A DNA stretch of 64,000 nt from contig OZ345381.1 in NCBI GenBank assembly GCA_977006965.1, forward strand, positions 1,798,001-1,862,000, written 5' to 3'. Positions 27,741-40,689 of this stretch are shown here, one piece after another. This stretch comes from Phymatolithon calcareum (taxonomy: Eukaryota > Rhodophyta > Florideophyceae > Hapalidiales). The notes beneath the pieces were generated by a model. It searched no databases. It was not told where the DNA came from and saw only the letters and a list, made by a program, of their open reading frames with translations. Numbering within the stretch: position 1 is the stretch's first letter; each line of letters starts with the position of its first letter. The translations under genes and the position numbers were made by a program.

Positions 27741-30700
27741 AAGGAACATGCATGGATTGGACTCATGATTGGGAAGCAACTAAGAACATAAAGTGGTTAG
27801 AATCGTTGTCCATAAAGAATCAATTGCGTTTTGATTGAGGGACCGTACTGATCGATCTAAGCTATATTTCCGCAAATATCGTCTATAAGAGTGTCGAACA
27901 TGCTCTGACTGTGCACCCAGTCCTTCTCTCCTTGCACCTGTTCTGCATGAATGATGAATTTTTCCGAAGAGCTAAACCTTGGTAAGCTTTCTGGACTACA
28001 GTCATTGTAAGAACTGCAATAGTTGGAGTACTCATGAAATACCTTCATCTGAACAAGTTATATAACTTGCTGATCTCGAAGATTGAGTGAATGGTATAGC
28101 TGGACGTATCCACTTTTCAAAGAGTGCCCCGTAGATATTCTTGACATTCTTTTCCCGAATCAAGTCGTTTCAAGGCGCATTTGTGAAAAATCCTTGTATT
28201 TTGATTACGACAGAACACCGGTTGCGTTAATGACGAAGTAAATTTTGTCCTCAGAAAACGGGACCTGGAGCGCATCTACGAATCATGATTCACGTATTCA
28301 AGAAAATAAATGGATCCATTAGGACAGAATGACGAAAAGGCGTGTTTCTAGGCTACTCTCGTAGACGATACTGTCCATTCTTCGTGGAGTTCTCGATATC
28401 CTCTGTAATATCAAGTCTAGTTTTCGCAGAAAAATTTGTTAAATGATCAGTTCTATCCTTTTGGACCTGATCGGATCGCATCCCATGTTCAGTCCAAAAT
28501 GAAAATAGCATGCAACTGAACATCTCTTGCGTCAGGATGTTTTCCTGGCAAGTTTGAGCCATCCTTTCTGAATCTCTCAGCATGGTTGTAAAACCGCGTT
28601 GGAGATATTCGACTGGCTCTTAACGTCTGCATGCCGCGTTGTGCTAGAATATTTCGATAGGCCCGCTGAAGAGCTTTTATTTAGGGATTATGGTTGACGA
28701 GTTGCTTGTCGCAGAACTGTCCTTGTCGACCCATCTCCAAGCGTAATGGTGACCGTATTTTTCGTAGACGTGACGGCGTCACTGAATCATGCAACCCATC
28801 ATTGATGTTATATCAGGAGACGTCGTCATGCGATAATATGTTTGGAGATTCATGATATGAATAGAACAGTTCGGGTTCACTTGCATGGGATCAGGAACAT
28901 TGGGGTTCGCTGCATACGTCAAAAGAACTTTTTTAGCTCTTTTTCTGTTCTCGAAAGAAGACTTTCTGGAAGCAGCTCTGAGAATCGCGTGCCGTGGAAG
29001 GAGCAAATCGTTCCCAAACCTGAATTCGCCTATTCTTTGGGCTCCTCGTCAGCCTTGGATATCTCAGAAACTTGGGCGCAATCTTCCATCGTAATTGAAA
29101 ATTTTCGTAGTTTGACAGATCCAGGGAGAGAATACGCTAGAGGTTTTCGCGATTTTCGGAAGAGTATGACATGAGCAATTAGAGCAGTGAAATCATTTTT
29201 GAGAGATTTAGACTCCGATCGAACTGCCTGCCCATAGAAAAATAGAATCACGAACAATCTAGGGGGACACAAGGCCTATTCGCGCAGCTACCATTCAATA
29301 TAGACAGGTTGTATTATAAGAGGTATGATTAGATGATTTCTAAAAGTTTCAATTTCCTATAAAACAGTTCTCAGTAACCAAGAGTTAAGGGAAAAGACCC
29401 ACTTGTTATCGAAGCTAACATCAAACTCTATCACACAGCTTATGAATTAAATGAGATTACTTTCCAATAGCTTGAACTCCTGCACCGGCGTCAGAGAATG
29501 CCATACCATTTCCGGGAGCTCTTCAAATAGTTCGCTGACGAGCGAGAGGCCTTGGTTTACCCTAATCATTCATTGCAAGTGATCATGCCGCGAGGCAGTC
29601 TGCTTCCCTTCGTCTATATCGAGATGGCTGAGATTTAGACCGCAGAGCTTTCGTTTCTGTCCATGATGTCAACGTTCTCTTCCGTACTAGATAACATTGC
29701 GCACATGAAACGTTTCGAGAACTTCATCGATGAAGGTGCTCTTTTTCGCAAGTTTCGTGATTTTTCAAAGAAGCACGACGAAAACGTTTTCACAGACAGC
29801 GATATGCAAGCCCAAAACATCACTAAGTCCACGACAACTGGATACAAGAAGAAGAGCAGGGCGAGGCACGCTGGAATTCTGTTGGGAATATTTTTGGGGC
29901 GCAGCGGCTCCAAGTATTACCTAAAGAACTCGAATGTAGAGGAATCCAAGCGAATCAGCTCCATGACTTCGAATGAAATTGCAATAATGGCTAGCCTTGG
30001 CTTCGACGCACCACCGTGGCTCACTGAAATCCCTCTGCTCTTATTTTGCATTTTCCGTCTCGAAGTTACGCAGGTTAGTGTTAGATACGATATTGAAAAG
30101 TCTAAGCTTGGCAACAAGCGATAGACGAACAATGGGATAATTCAAAAAGGAAAAAAGGATCGTTTTTCTGGTCGACGCGGTCAAAAACGAATTGAAAAAA
30201 TGAGTTACGAGTATTCAGGACATTTCGTCCAAGATAAAAATGTTGGAGCAGGATACGGAGAAGAACCCGAAGAGATACTCGAACTAACGAAGCAGGTATT
30301 ACTGGGCTTCAACGATCTTCTTCCCGTTATTCATGTTTTCATCCCGGAATCCGATATCGAAGAAGGTTTAAAATATTAAAGTGGTCCTCATAACGTGTCC
30401 AAATGGAATTTAAGAGCTCTATCTCACTAAAATATTCTGCAAAATGACAGCGAATACGTGAATTATACGTCTGCGTAGATGACGGCAAACTCCAAAGCGC
30501 TGACCCTGTTTCGGCTGCAATGAATAAGCTTATTGATATCTCAGAACATCACCGGAACATCTCTAGCAGGAATGAATCGCAACGAGCGAAAAGAAGTGAC
30601 TCTGAAAAGACGGCGAAAATCTTCTTGTACTCTGTGGCAAGCTCGTATCATGTTTTCAATGAAGCGCCACGAAAAATCAATCACGCAATTGTTCCCGAGT

Positions 30701-31230
30701 ATCATGCTTACACACCCACAAAGATTAATTTTGTCCAAGTGCGCAACGTGCAGTCAAATATGGGACTGTTTAAAGACTCTACCAGTGATCTAAGAATAGA
30801 AACCGTTCAAAATATACGACGGAGAGCGATTAATGCAAGTCACCCGTGTGACTTAAATTTACTTCGGTATCCAACGGCGGGATGCAATCAAGCCTTGGAT
30901 AACGTTTTGTTCTTTACTACGTTTATATCTTGCTTGTAGGTCAAAAGTGGTCCTTGTTTGAAAAAGCTGATCCCTTATTACTCAAGTACTTCAAGACTGA
31001 AATCAATCGAGTGTGTGAGACAAAAGAACAGAAGGTAACACAGAAAACGTCTCACCCCGAACAGAAGACCGGCGAAAATTTGAGTATCGAAATTACACTT
31101 CAAGCGATTTCGAACACGGAGAAGGTGTCCAAAATTGAAGATATGGAGCAAGAGGAACCTGATGTGATATCAAAGTAACCATGTTCGTAATCTGGATGCG
31201 GAATCTGAACTAAACAAATTATACCATCGG
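27741..31230. other. AT-rich decayed stretch without a recognisable gene
   Basis: Many short ORFs on both strands. The longest, at 29663-30124 (+, 153 codons), has a basic middle (GYKKKSRARHAG) but no motif I recognise. It may be the remains of one or more old elements. Nothing here can be named from sequence. Confidence 0.4.
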
Positions 31231-32070
31231 TGGTATGAATCAGTGATGGGCGGGTATTGAAATTTAGCACACTCGCGGGTGTAGGTATTTGACCAGTCAT
31301 GACAGACCGTACGGGTCTGATCGTGGGTAAGATATAGATGTTGAAAATTTTCCATGGGTGCGATTGATACCTATGTAATTTCATCTTGTCCGGGTCTCCG
31401 GTATGACAGGGCACCATGTGCTCCCAGCGACATGTTTTAAAGCAGGCTGAGGTGCGGGAATCAATCTGTGTTGGTCACTGTAAGTCTGTTGTCCTTGGTT
31501 CAAGGGAGGGTGTTGAAATAATTTGTTCGCCCTTTCAGTCATAGATACAACGCCAATGTAGTCCAGTGGTTAATCTTTTTCCAATAGTGGGAACGCATGA
31601 GAACACGCGTGTTTCTTGCGTATCGCATTCTCTCATGGATGAGATGCACATTGATGTTCCTTTCTTGAACTCAAGTTTTTCCAGTCCTTCTGTTCGACGA
31701 ATTTAGACAATTCAACGTACTGTTTCGAAGAATGTATGTCTGCACAAAACAATGTGCATACTTTTGCCCTTCGGAAAGTACTAGCATTATCATTGTATGT
31801 GTTTGAAACCAGGCACGGGTATTGAAGCGTGTATCACAAAATAACTGCCACGGGTATTTCCAAGGGTATCTATTTCTAGAATCGCTTTTGCGTACGAACG
31901 CGGGTATTCCATGTCCAACAAAATTCTCACGGGCGGGTATTTCTCGTACGGGTTGTTTACTTTAGAAGACCCACGGGTATGGGATACCTGTGCAGGAAAA
32001 AACTTTTCTTCTCCGCGCGGGTTCCTTTAATACCCGCGTGTATAGCCGAGGTCACGGGTTTCCAGCCCAA
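31231..32070. repeat. GGGTA-rich hAT-like non-autonomous element or paired termini
   Basis: It begins with CAGTGATGGGCGGGTATT (31233), a classic hAT-type start. The first 100 bp and the last 270 bp are full of CGGGTA/TACCCG motifs in both orientations, for example near 31250, 31275, 31815, 31850, 31905, 31935, 31975 and 32035. A matching right terminus CCCGCCCATCACTG is not seen, so the right end is decayed or the region holds two partial ends. Confidence 0.5.
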
Positions 32071-32439
32071 AACTAGTCTGAACAAGTAAGAATTATTTTT
32101 AAAGCAGCGAGAGTCGAACACATCGCTTCTCTAGAAGTTTTGTCCGGAAAAACTTTAAAAAAGTGATGTAGAACTATTAAAAGACTCTGGGATTGTGCTT
32201 CGCATTGTTCGATGACATTCTGCTCTTCACCTAAGCTCGGTACTTTGTGCAACCATGTTGCGAATCCCGAGACGGCGTCAACTTGTGCATGTCGAAAACG
32301 CGAGGGATCATCGAGATTTTATGGTATATATATCTGTGAAGAACAGAGTGGTACGGAAAAACCAACCTAATGATTTTAGACATCGTAAATCTGGAACATT
32401 TTGTACGTCTAGTGTCGAGTTGATGGACCTCCTCAGCTG

Positions 32440-33110
32440 AAGGGCGAGTAAAAGCTCGAAAAAATCTACGAACGATGGCAAAAAAAGCGCTCAGGCCTGA
32501 GTCATAAAGCCGGGCTTGTCTTCTGTGCGATGAGTTCTGCAACTGCTACCTTGTAATCACATCGTTCTCAGCTAAGAACGAGAATATGCTGTCTACTCTA
32601 AAGGATAAGAGCTGCTCTTTCGCAAGAAAAAGACCTCCGTGCACAGATCGGTGCAGCCAAACGTGCCAAGGAAACGACAGTGCTTAGTCTCCGATAAGGT
32701 TGTAAACTATAAGCACCCATTTCTTAGTTTCGAAATGTGATTGGAACTGCTCAGGATGTAAATGAGGAGAAAATCGGTGGTCGCACAAGAACGTCACTAC
32801 GCGTAAAATCAGTATAAACTCAACACCCGGAGAAGAAGACTAATATTACAACCATAAAGAGTGTAAACCTCAAGCCATAAAACACTGTTGATGGTGTTTC
32901 AGACCGCTCGGCCCTGCCCACGCCCGAAAAGCGCAGCAACGCCAAGTCTGTCTAGATATTTTTCATCCACCACCTTCATCAGAAAACGCCGAATTTCCTG
33001 ATACATTCGCAACCAAAAGCTAACCAGACGACCAGCAAAGTTGTAATGCAGTCCGTTGAAGTACTAGGCGCCCTTCTGAGATCTCTCTGCTAATCCCTCT
33101 AATGTTTTTG
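32440..33110 (+). pseudogene. Second, strongly decayed piggyBac-like copy
   Basis: Nucleotide similarity to 3830-4510 in the same order: AAAAGCTCGAAAAA.. / AAAAGCTCAAAAAC.., GATCGGTGCAGCC / GGTCGGTGCAGCC, a block AGAAGAAGACTAA / AGAAGACTAAGA, and GGCGCCCTTCTGAGATCTCTC / GAACGCCCTCTTGCGGGCTC. No reading frame of useful length is left. Only the region 5' of the transposase core is represented; the catalytic blocks are not found. Confidence 0.4.
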
Positions 33111-36100
33111 GGATGCTTTCAAAAAGACTCTAACTGCTTACAAACTTGAATTCCTCGAGTGGCTTTCCATTGTATATTTCTTCCACCGTTTGAGTTCCAA
33201 CTCTATCAACAGTCTGGCGTCTTGATATAGTCCGCCAAGTGCAGCGTAAACGTAGATTTTCCAGAGTCTTCTTGGTTTCCACCTAGCAGGCCTTGCGTAC
33301 AGGGTCGAACTCATTTGCGAAAATTGAGGGACGTTTTACTGAACTGATAGGTTCTTTCCTTAAATTGATTGAATTAGATCCTTGCTTTTACGATATCACG
33401 CATGTTGGACAAGTGATGCGAAAATATGCAAAAGAGGGGCGATAGAGCCGCAATTTTTCGCGCTTCTTGTAGTTCCTAGAAAAGTATCGGCGCGAAAAAA
33501 TGTATGCTTGTGATCTTTGGTATCATCGAAATTCCAGATTTCCCTCCTCTTTTCTTCATTACCAGCACTCTCCTTGCTCGTCAGAATAAACTAGTGACTG
33601 ATTCTAATCCTCTTAGATCACCGGTATCGCTCTCCGCTTGCATTTTGTACCATGAAAACATTTTTTCTTGTACACACCGTGGCATTAATGTAATTTTGAA
33701 TACTTAACGCAGTACTGCGGTTCACACAACATCTCTCCACTTGCGAAAGCACTCGAAATCGAGACTATTGCGATACTCAGTCAGTCTGCCTCGGTCGATG
33801 GATCAGCCCGAATTGATATCGATTGACAGTCTGTTCTTCCTTCACGTCAGAACTGACAATCTCCAATATTGCGTTCCTTGAATCGTCGAATGGCCTCCTA
33901 TTCGACGAACGCGATAGGAAAGAAGGCTCTGTCGGCAAAGGAAAATACCAGTCCGGCGAAAACCCTTCACAGCATTTTGAAAAGCGGAATTTGAACCGAG
34001 TAGAAGCTCAATGAATACTTGAAGGAGAACATAAAACTGAGAAATGAAACGAAATCGCCAGAACTGAAAAACATTTTAACGCTTGCAAAGATATCCGCGA
34101 TGGTTGGACAACCGTTCATCAAGTCATTGGGCGATCTCTTTTAAATTTGTACAAGACTTTCGATATGCGCCCTGAGATTTTTCTCGCTGAAACGAAACAT
34201 AAATCTCAGGGCGCATATCGAAAGTCTTGTACAAATTTAAAAGAGATCGCCCAATGACATGATGAACGGTTGTCCAACCATCCCATTTGTTTTGGAGTTT
34301 TCGCCCGCAATCGAAAGATAACTCGAGAAGTTTCGCACATTGTTCCTTAGACGTTTCAATTACGACAGCGGAGCAACTCCGGCTGATTTTACAGAGCAAA
34401 ATATGGCTCGGCATATCTTCAGCAAAGACAATGGACATCATCCGCTTCGGTTGGCATTCCTTCTTCTGAGTAAGGGAAAGCATGGAATCGATTTCAAAGA
34501 TATGTACATCACGGACAAGAGGCGTATGAACTTGAGAATACCTTCTCATTCTGAAATAAACTCACTCGCCGTTGAATCGCATAAGCATTCTGGAAACCTT
34601 CACCTATCGCAAGACCGCGAATCTCCCGGCATTGCCTATGAGCTTTCAGGCACGGATTATGAGAGAAGAAGTCTACATTTACGGTCTTCCACGCCGGTAC
34701 ATGCCAAAATCATTCGTGCTCCAGCTTCCTTTTCAATCTCACAACAAGAACACCTCCTCTCGGATACCGTCGGCGAAATCTCTGTGGACGCTCTCCATGT
34801 TGATGCTCCTTATCCCTCGCGAAACCTCGGCATATGACCCAATCATCCACATCCGTGTCCTGCAGAGCATGTTACTATCGTCGCGCATTCCTTCGTGAAG
34901 AATGATTTTGTCGAGGGCTTGTTTCTCAGTTCCTCTTGGCGCGCTACGAAGGTTGTGGAAGTTTCTAACACCCAAATATTCGGAAACGCGACGCTTTACA
35001 AACTCTTGCCCAGGCAAGACCGCGATCGACCACTAGAGATTCTTTCACGTCTGTCGATGTTGACTTAACAATCGAAAATGATGATAAAAATGTACTATGT
35101 TATTTTCTGAAATTCCTCTTCCAAGCTATTGCAGTCCAACGAAAGCTCTTCTTCCTATTTACCGAGATGGCAAGCGCCTTGCAAATACCCTACGTAATGT
35201 TACGCGTCATGCTGTTTGCACTTCTATGTCTCCCGGAGAGTCTGTATTAAATGTACATGGTGTACCCTAGATAAACTCACGTCCTTTCAAGGTACTTTTT
35301 ACGATCCGGTTGCGTTCAAACCTTCTCATAACCTAATTTCTCCTCCACTGTCGTTCATAAATAGGGAAAAGTAAATTCACGATAGTATGGAATCGTTTGA
35401 AGATCATCACCATCCCCAGTTGGATACCCCGCCTCAGAAGGAAAGAGGAGTAAGTTACAAAGACGTTTTGCAGCTTAAAAGAAACGCAATGAACATCCAA
35501 TAATCCGATAATCCTCCGGTACAAAGCCTTCTCGGAAAGCAATGGATGACCCAGAAGTTTTCATTTGCACGATTCCTCAATGACTTTATGTCACCCCAAT
35601 AATCACGAATAGTGCGTCAAAACATAACTACCACCAAGAGTATATCGCACATTGCCAATTCGTTTCCTATCTGGAGCTGTTCTACCTTCATCGAAGCTAA
35701 TACGATTCTCCACAGTTTATCTTGTCTCCGTGGGTAGCAACGTTGAGAACTTTGGCTTGAGGAGTTGCAATTGAGGGAAATGGTCCTCATAAACTATGGA
35801 TATGTCGTGATTACTTGTGTCATCGACGCGCAAGATACAAATGCCGCAGGAATCATGTATTCTGGAAAATGAAAGATTTCTATGGCCATTCTTTACCTCC
35901 CGGACTGTTTCCGGTCCGCAACCATTCTTGCGTACATCAGAAGTCGACACAAAGTAAGAGACTCGCGCAGAAGATCACATGATGAGGAAGAAGATTTTGT
36001 GAGCACAAAATTTAGTTGTATGTCCCTACTTCCATGGTCTCCTTCTTCCCTGAAGAGCTTCAGGTAATTCAGTATCACCGCGTCTGCAAACAATCTGCGT

Positions 36101-36259
36101 GCGCATTGTCTGGATTGTCAATGTCAGCGTTATTTTAGCATGTGCAATGCTTTGTCTACGGTTGGATATCTCCCTGAGTTCACTCGCCACAAGCTCTACA
36201 ATACGAAACTGCCAATATCTGTATCCTCGACAACGAGCATCGAGTCTGGGTCGTTGAAA
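33111..36259. other. Decayed stretch upstream of the SF1 helicase remnant
   Basis: Apart from the hairpin at 34099-34282 I see only short ORFs. The + strand ORF at 34340-34837 (165 codons) could be the worn N-terminal region of the helicase pseudogene that follows, but no motif confirms it. Confidence 0.3.
34099..34282. repeat. Near-perfect hairpin with 82-base arms
   Basis: 34099-34180 and 34201-34282 are inverted copies with one mismatch (base 34122) around a 20-base loop. There is no target duplication or terminal motif of a known MITE family. The almost complete identity in otherwise decayed DNA marks it as recent. Confidence 0.92.
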
Positions 36260-37244
36260 TAATTGCATCCATGTACTGCCGAGACGGCAAAAGTGGTATT
36301 AACAAGTATCAGTTCGAGGCAGGGAAGCATGTTCTACACAACATTGGTGATGCGGAAAGCAGTTCGTCATCTATAAGTCTCATCAATGGTACTCCTGACA
36401 CTGGAACGTCTCACACGATTAGTCATATCTGAGCTACATTGCTCCATCATATCAAGGTTGGGCACTGTGAAATGAGTCCTTTTAACTACTTAAAATTACC
36501 TAACCGTGAAACAGAAATTAGAGGCACTGTTGCTCTAAAAACTGTTGTTCAGAGAGTTTTTTCAACTGTTACAAGTACTTCTGTTAACTTACTGTTACAT
36601 TAAATGGACGAGAAAGTAGTCAAAGACCTCGATTGCAGTTGTCTGAACACGCAAGTGCTTCATCTTTTCTCTCAGTCTTCACATGCCACAAATAGGCTTA
36701 TCGACAGGACTTTCCTCGATCCCATGTCGCAACCTTATCAATTTCAAGGCAATGACCCCGATCCAATTTTCGAATTGTCTGGTGCAAAGCTTTTGGTAGT
36801 AAGTTAAGTGTGTTCGTTTACTAAACAACTCCAATAATAACTGGGGACACTTTCCAAAATGTCAAGTCTGCCTACGATTTCATCATCACCGATGAAGCGT
36901 TTCAACTACTGGAAACTGAATTTATAGATCCAGTTGTTAGCTGTTACTTTTCAAACCTAACTAGCAGACTGCACATAGTTCTCGTCGGTGATCACAAGCA
37001 GATTAGTCCTTTTTCTACCTCCAAAATATGGGTGAAGTACTCTACTCTTCGAGATGCAGAATCTCTGTGTTTGAAGCAGATTAGGTCTGTTTTCGAGAGG
37101 CCCGCTTCGAGTGGAGATCTTGCAATGCAGCCCCAAATGCTCAAAATGCAGTACGTAATTAGCTCGCAGTTCAGTCTGATTCACAGCAAGAATTTCTACG
37201 AGGGCCTTTTCTATGCGCGGTTGATGAACTTGAAGCAGAAGTAG
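36260..37244 (+). pseudogene. SF1 (UPF1/AAA_12-like) helicase pseudogene
   Basis: Helicase motifs appear in the right order. There is a degenerate Walker A, LINGTPDTGTSHTISH (36378-36425), with the catalytic Lys of GPPGTGKT lost. A motif Ia-like HATNRLI follows near 36680. Then, in one frame from about 36823, come SAYDFIITDEAFQ (motif II, DE at 36891), LVGDHKQISPF (motif III, 36984), a SVFERP segment, and QYVISSQFSLIHSKNFYEG (motif IV-like 'QYRMHp.is.fps..FYeg'). Known: this set identifies UPF1/NAM7-type SF1 RNA/DNA helicases. Stops between pieces and the missing Walker Lys show it is dead. Motifs V-VI are absent; the ORF stops at 37244 where the antisense RecQ remnant begins. Confidence 0.75.
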
Positions 37245-38300
37245 CACGGTTCGTTGTGCTCGAGCTTGAACAACTGATGCGGGATAGGGATCAAAACTGG
37301 CACAAACGTCCAGCGATTTGGGCAGATTGAAGAGGTACGCATAACGAAAATTGGCCTTATCAATACCCATCCCGAACGGAATTGTTGTTGGCAACAATAG
37401 GACTTTCGGTGCAGTTTACGTACCAGTTTTGAGGCTTATTACGGGCATACTGTTTCAACCTAGCATGAAAGGGACTTGCCTGTGTTCCGCATTCTGAAAG
37501 TATTACGTCCACCTGTTCCAGAGTGATATAAACTACAGTGACAACGACCGTGCGCTCGACCAGACGCTGCGCAAGGATGGCGACGCGTTCAGAAACAGAA
37601 CGATCAAGCTTGTGGTCAGACGTCCAAAAGCGGACCGTCGCGCCTCACGGCTCAATGCGGACGATGCGGGTATTTGGAATGGGACGGGAAAACGACACAC
37701 GCTCGATACCAGCTCGACTGCAATCGTATTAGTTGTCGCCGTGAGTGCGCGGACGCGATCGAAGCGACGAGAACCTCCAGAAAAAGCAATACAGCGATAT
37801 TCCGGGCGAAAAGAGTGATCTCATTGTGAGACAAAATGAGTCGAGTCTACGGTGAGGAGGGCGGGCGCGATGTAGCGCAGCAGATTAGCAAAGGGTGCGT
37901 TCGTGAACCGCTCCGGAGATACAGACAGGATGCGCACCTCTCTAGCTCGAATTGAATCCAACACTTTAGCCTCGGCGGCGCATTGTGGGGAATTAAGCTT
38001 GGCTGTGGGAATATTCACCGCTAGACTGCAGCGCATCGACCCGATCTTTTATTTCGCTAGGAGCGGACAGACGAGAACAGTCAATACGGATGGATTGAGA
38101 AATGTTGGAAGTTGATAGCAAAGCGATTTTCCCCAAAGGTGGGGAAGATAGCGAGTGGAGAGGCGGGTAGATCTCGAGCGGGGTGAGCAGTTGTTGCAGG
38201 ACTGCTTACTGTGGAGAACGAAAGGGGTGCAATCCAAACTGCGGAACTACCATTTCTTGCGTAATCAAGTGTTCGGGCGTTTGTTGGCGCAGCAATTGCA
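37225..38300 (-). pseudogene. RecQ-like helicase pseudogene
   Basis: Read from about 38270 downward: a motif-0-like FGLHPFRSPQ (stop after it), motif I as LWGKSLCYQLPTF (from 38150, PTG changed), CPLLA, AKLNSPQ, VRILSVSPERF (motif Ib region), motif II/IIa as TVDSTHFVSQ (DEAH altered to DSTH, near 37840), FRPEYR, ALTATTN (motif III, 37748-37734), SPFHARLKQYARNKPQNW (motif IV side, about 37475), FGMGIDKANFR and NLPKSLD (motif V, 37376-37310), then a frame-shifted NEPCYFCFK. Known: this is the RecQ helicase core of about 350 residues. At least three frame changes and several stops are present, and the RQC/HRDC domains are not seen. It lies tail to tail with the SF1 helicase. Confidence 0.82.
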
Positions 38301-40689
38301 CTAAAGTTTCTGAATTTGGAAATCTTATTTCTGCGTAAATGGCTTGACAATCGATTGCGAAAACGAATGAAAAGGCTGAGTGGTGTCATCCCATGGATCA
38401 TTCCGCTTTCCTTACAGTAAAGTGATCAAAAAAGGTAAAATCCTTTAAAAATTTTCCCGTGAAATATGATTTTAAAGGCTACGTGTCTGATTCTACAATG
38501 CCTGAGTCCGTGTATACAGTTGCACCGCTGTGTCGATGTTTCATAAATATCTTCAAGTGTCCGAAGGGACATTACATTACGTGATGCGTTCAATATTCTT
38601 AGATCTGTAGATAGTGAGATGGACTTGCCGGAAGATGCAGTCCGCAAGGCACTTTTGGGCATCCATGCGTTTTTCAATGTTGTTTCAGAACAACCTTGGG
38701 GCCATAAGTCGAAACTGAACATATCGAGCTTAGCATAAAATTGTATCGACCACATCAACAAATCTGGAAACTTGTCCTCGAAACGAAAGGTTCTACAAGA
38801 GAGATGAAGAACCTGTGGCTATATGTCGAAGTCTGAGTATACCTCAGGAAACGTACTGTACTTTCTGTTCATTGCTTGACATGCTCTTTGGAGCGTACGT
38901 AAAGCCGAGAACGATAGGAGATACCTTCACATTGAAATCCTTCACAGCCAGCGTGGCACTGTGGAGGTATCTCCTGAGTTAAATTCATAGAGTGTCAGCT
39001 GCAAGCCCATCTATTAGAGTTCAGGCGCAGATAAGGGAGCGTTACTGTAGTTTCAGTTGTTTCCCTTGAGCAATCAACAGCAAATATAACGCGTGCCCCC
39101 ATTTTGCGCGAATTCGGGTGCATGCTAAGCAGAAGAGACTTGGCAGTAATTGTCTCAGGAGTCACGTGTCGTGCCAGACTGCTCTTCCGCCCAGAAATAA
39201 TTGTCATCCGCCAAGCACATACTATTCCTCGCTCTGTGCCCTACACTATCAAAAGCAGCGCGTTGGTGTGACGAGCCAGGTGTGTGTCTGGTCCAGTCAT
39301 AATACATTCTAAAGGATAGTTCAATAGCACTGAGAGGACATGCGCATTGTACTATGAAGTCTTCCGCACTACGTCGCTTGTCAACTCAGTCTTTCAGTGT
39401 TGGTCGAAGTATTAAAAACCATTTCCTTCTCATTCACGTGAACCTCCAGTGCTACACATTCGTATGGAGATGGTTGGTCAAATTCAAATCGAAAATCATG
39501 CTGAACGTCTTAATCGTGATTATCTCGTGGTGGCATCCTTTGACAGTGTGGGTAGCTTTACTACACGGAAGCTAAGCATACTCAATATCATCTTCTAGAG
39601 TCACACATAAAATACTATATAATGAATAAACTACAGTCCGCTCTCTGTAGAAGGGCAAGTTGGAATTCATGCAAACAATATATACAGTCCTCCATGTCTC
39701 CCCTCGTTTCAAGAAGTTCTCCTAACGTCTTGGATATGCCATCCGCGAATTGGTACTATAATGTTCGAGATACCTCGGTATCCGCACCAGTGGTACTATA
39801 ACGGCATTCTCAGTTTTGCTGATCAGTCACCCTCGTTCTCACGACAGTAATTGAAATGCTCACTTGGGAATATAAAGAAAGCAAGAAGGTAAATCAAATA
39901 AGAGCTCGTAGCGAAACTTTGAGAAATGAGCGCAGGTATTCGCACTAGAATAGTGCAGTATCTAAATGCACTGCTACAATAGCGTTAACCATTCTGCAAC
40001 TTCCGAACCTTTACTGTCGTGCTTTATGTTTCTGGAAAAGTAACTACTGTACAGGCTTGCAGTTCTTCAACTCCGCCAGAGAATACAACTACACATCAGA
40101 TGACAGCGCCCTGACAAACAGGAATCACAGCAAAGTAAATCAAGCTGAGGAAGATGTGCCAATTTCAGGTGAAATTCTTTTTCCACACAACCATTTCTCA
40201 ACTTGACCGTACTGAAATATTTCTAATTTGTGAGTGATGATTAGCAGAATTCTTCATAAAAAAAACTGATGAACTTGCTCTGGTGTTGAAAATTGGACGT
40301 GGTGAACTTATTGGAAGACCGTTCCGCATGCCTCATCAAAAACCTGGTTCAATTTTAAAAGTGCAAGTATAGTCCCAAAATCGATGGCGGAGTTGCCGAT
40401 GGTCAGACGCATTCGTCGAAGGAGTCCGGAACACCTTCTTGTCGAAGGCAATCAAGACCGAAAAGAGCTTATTTATCATATCTTAGCGACCGGCGGACGT
40501 AAGTGGTCCGTCTCAAGCTTACAATGCCTCCCGAAGAGTGGGTACTGTAAGACTATGTGACTAGGGACATATTTTTTACTCTAGTTGGAATCATACATCA
40601 AATACTAGGGACGGATCTAAAGAGTCGAAGGGCAAAAAGACGGAAAGATCCATTGTTGACATTGCGATATGCTGGTAAAACGGCATAGG
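38301..40689. other. Decayed stretch, no recognisable gene
   Basis: Short ORFs only. A weak 11-bp stem (AGGAGATACCT, 38916-38926 with 38965-38975) was seen. The part next to 40690 may hold the worn C-terminal half of the CMC-transposase relic that follows, but no motif is left. Confidence 0.3.

Noticed and set aside
36957-37397. 146-codon - strand ORF taken as a whole gene
   Set aside because: Only its first 30 codons are RecQ-like; the remainder is antisense to the SF1 helicase.
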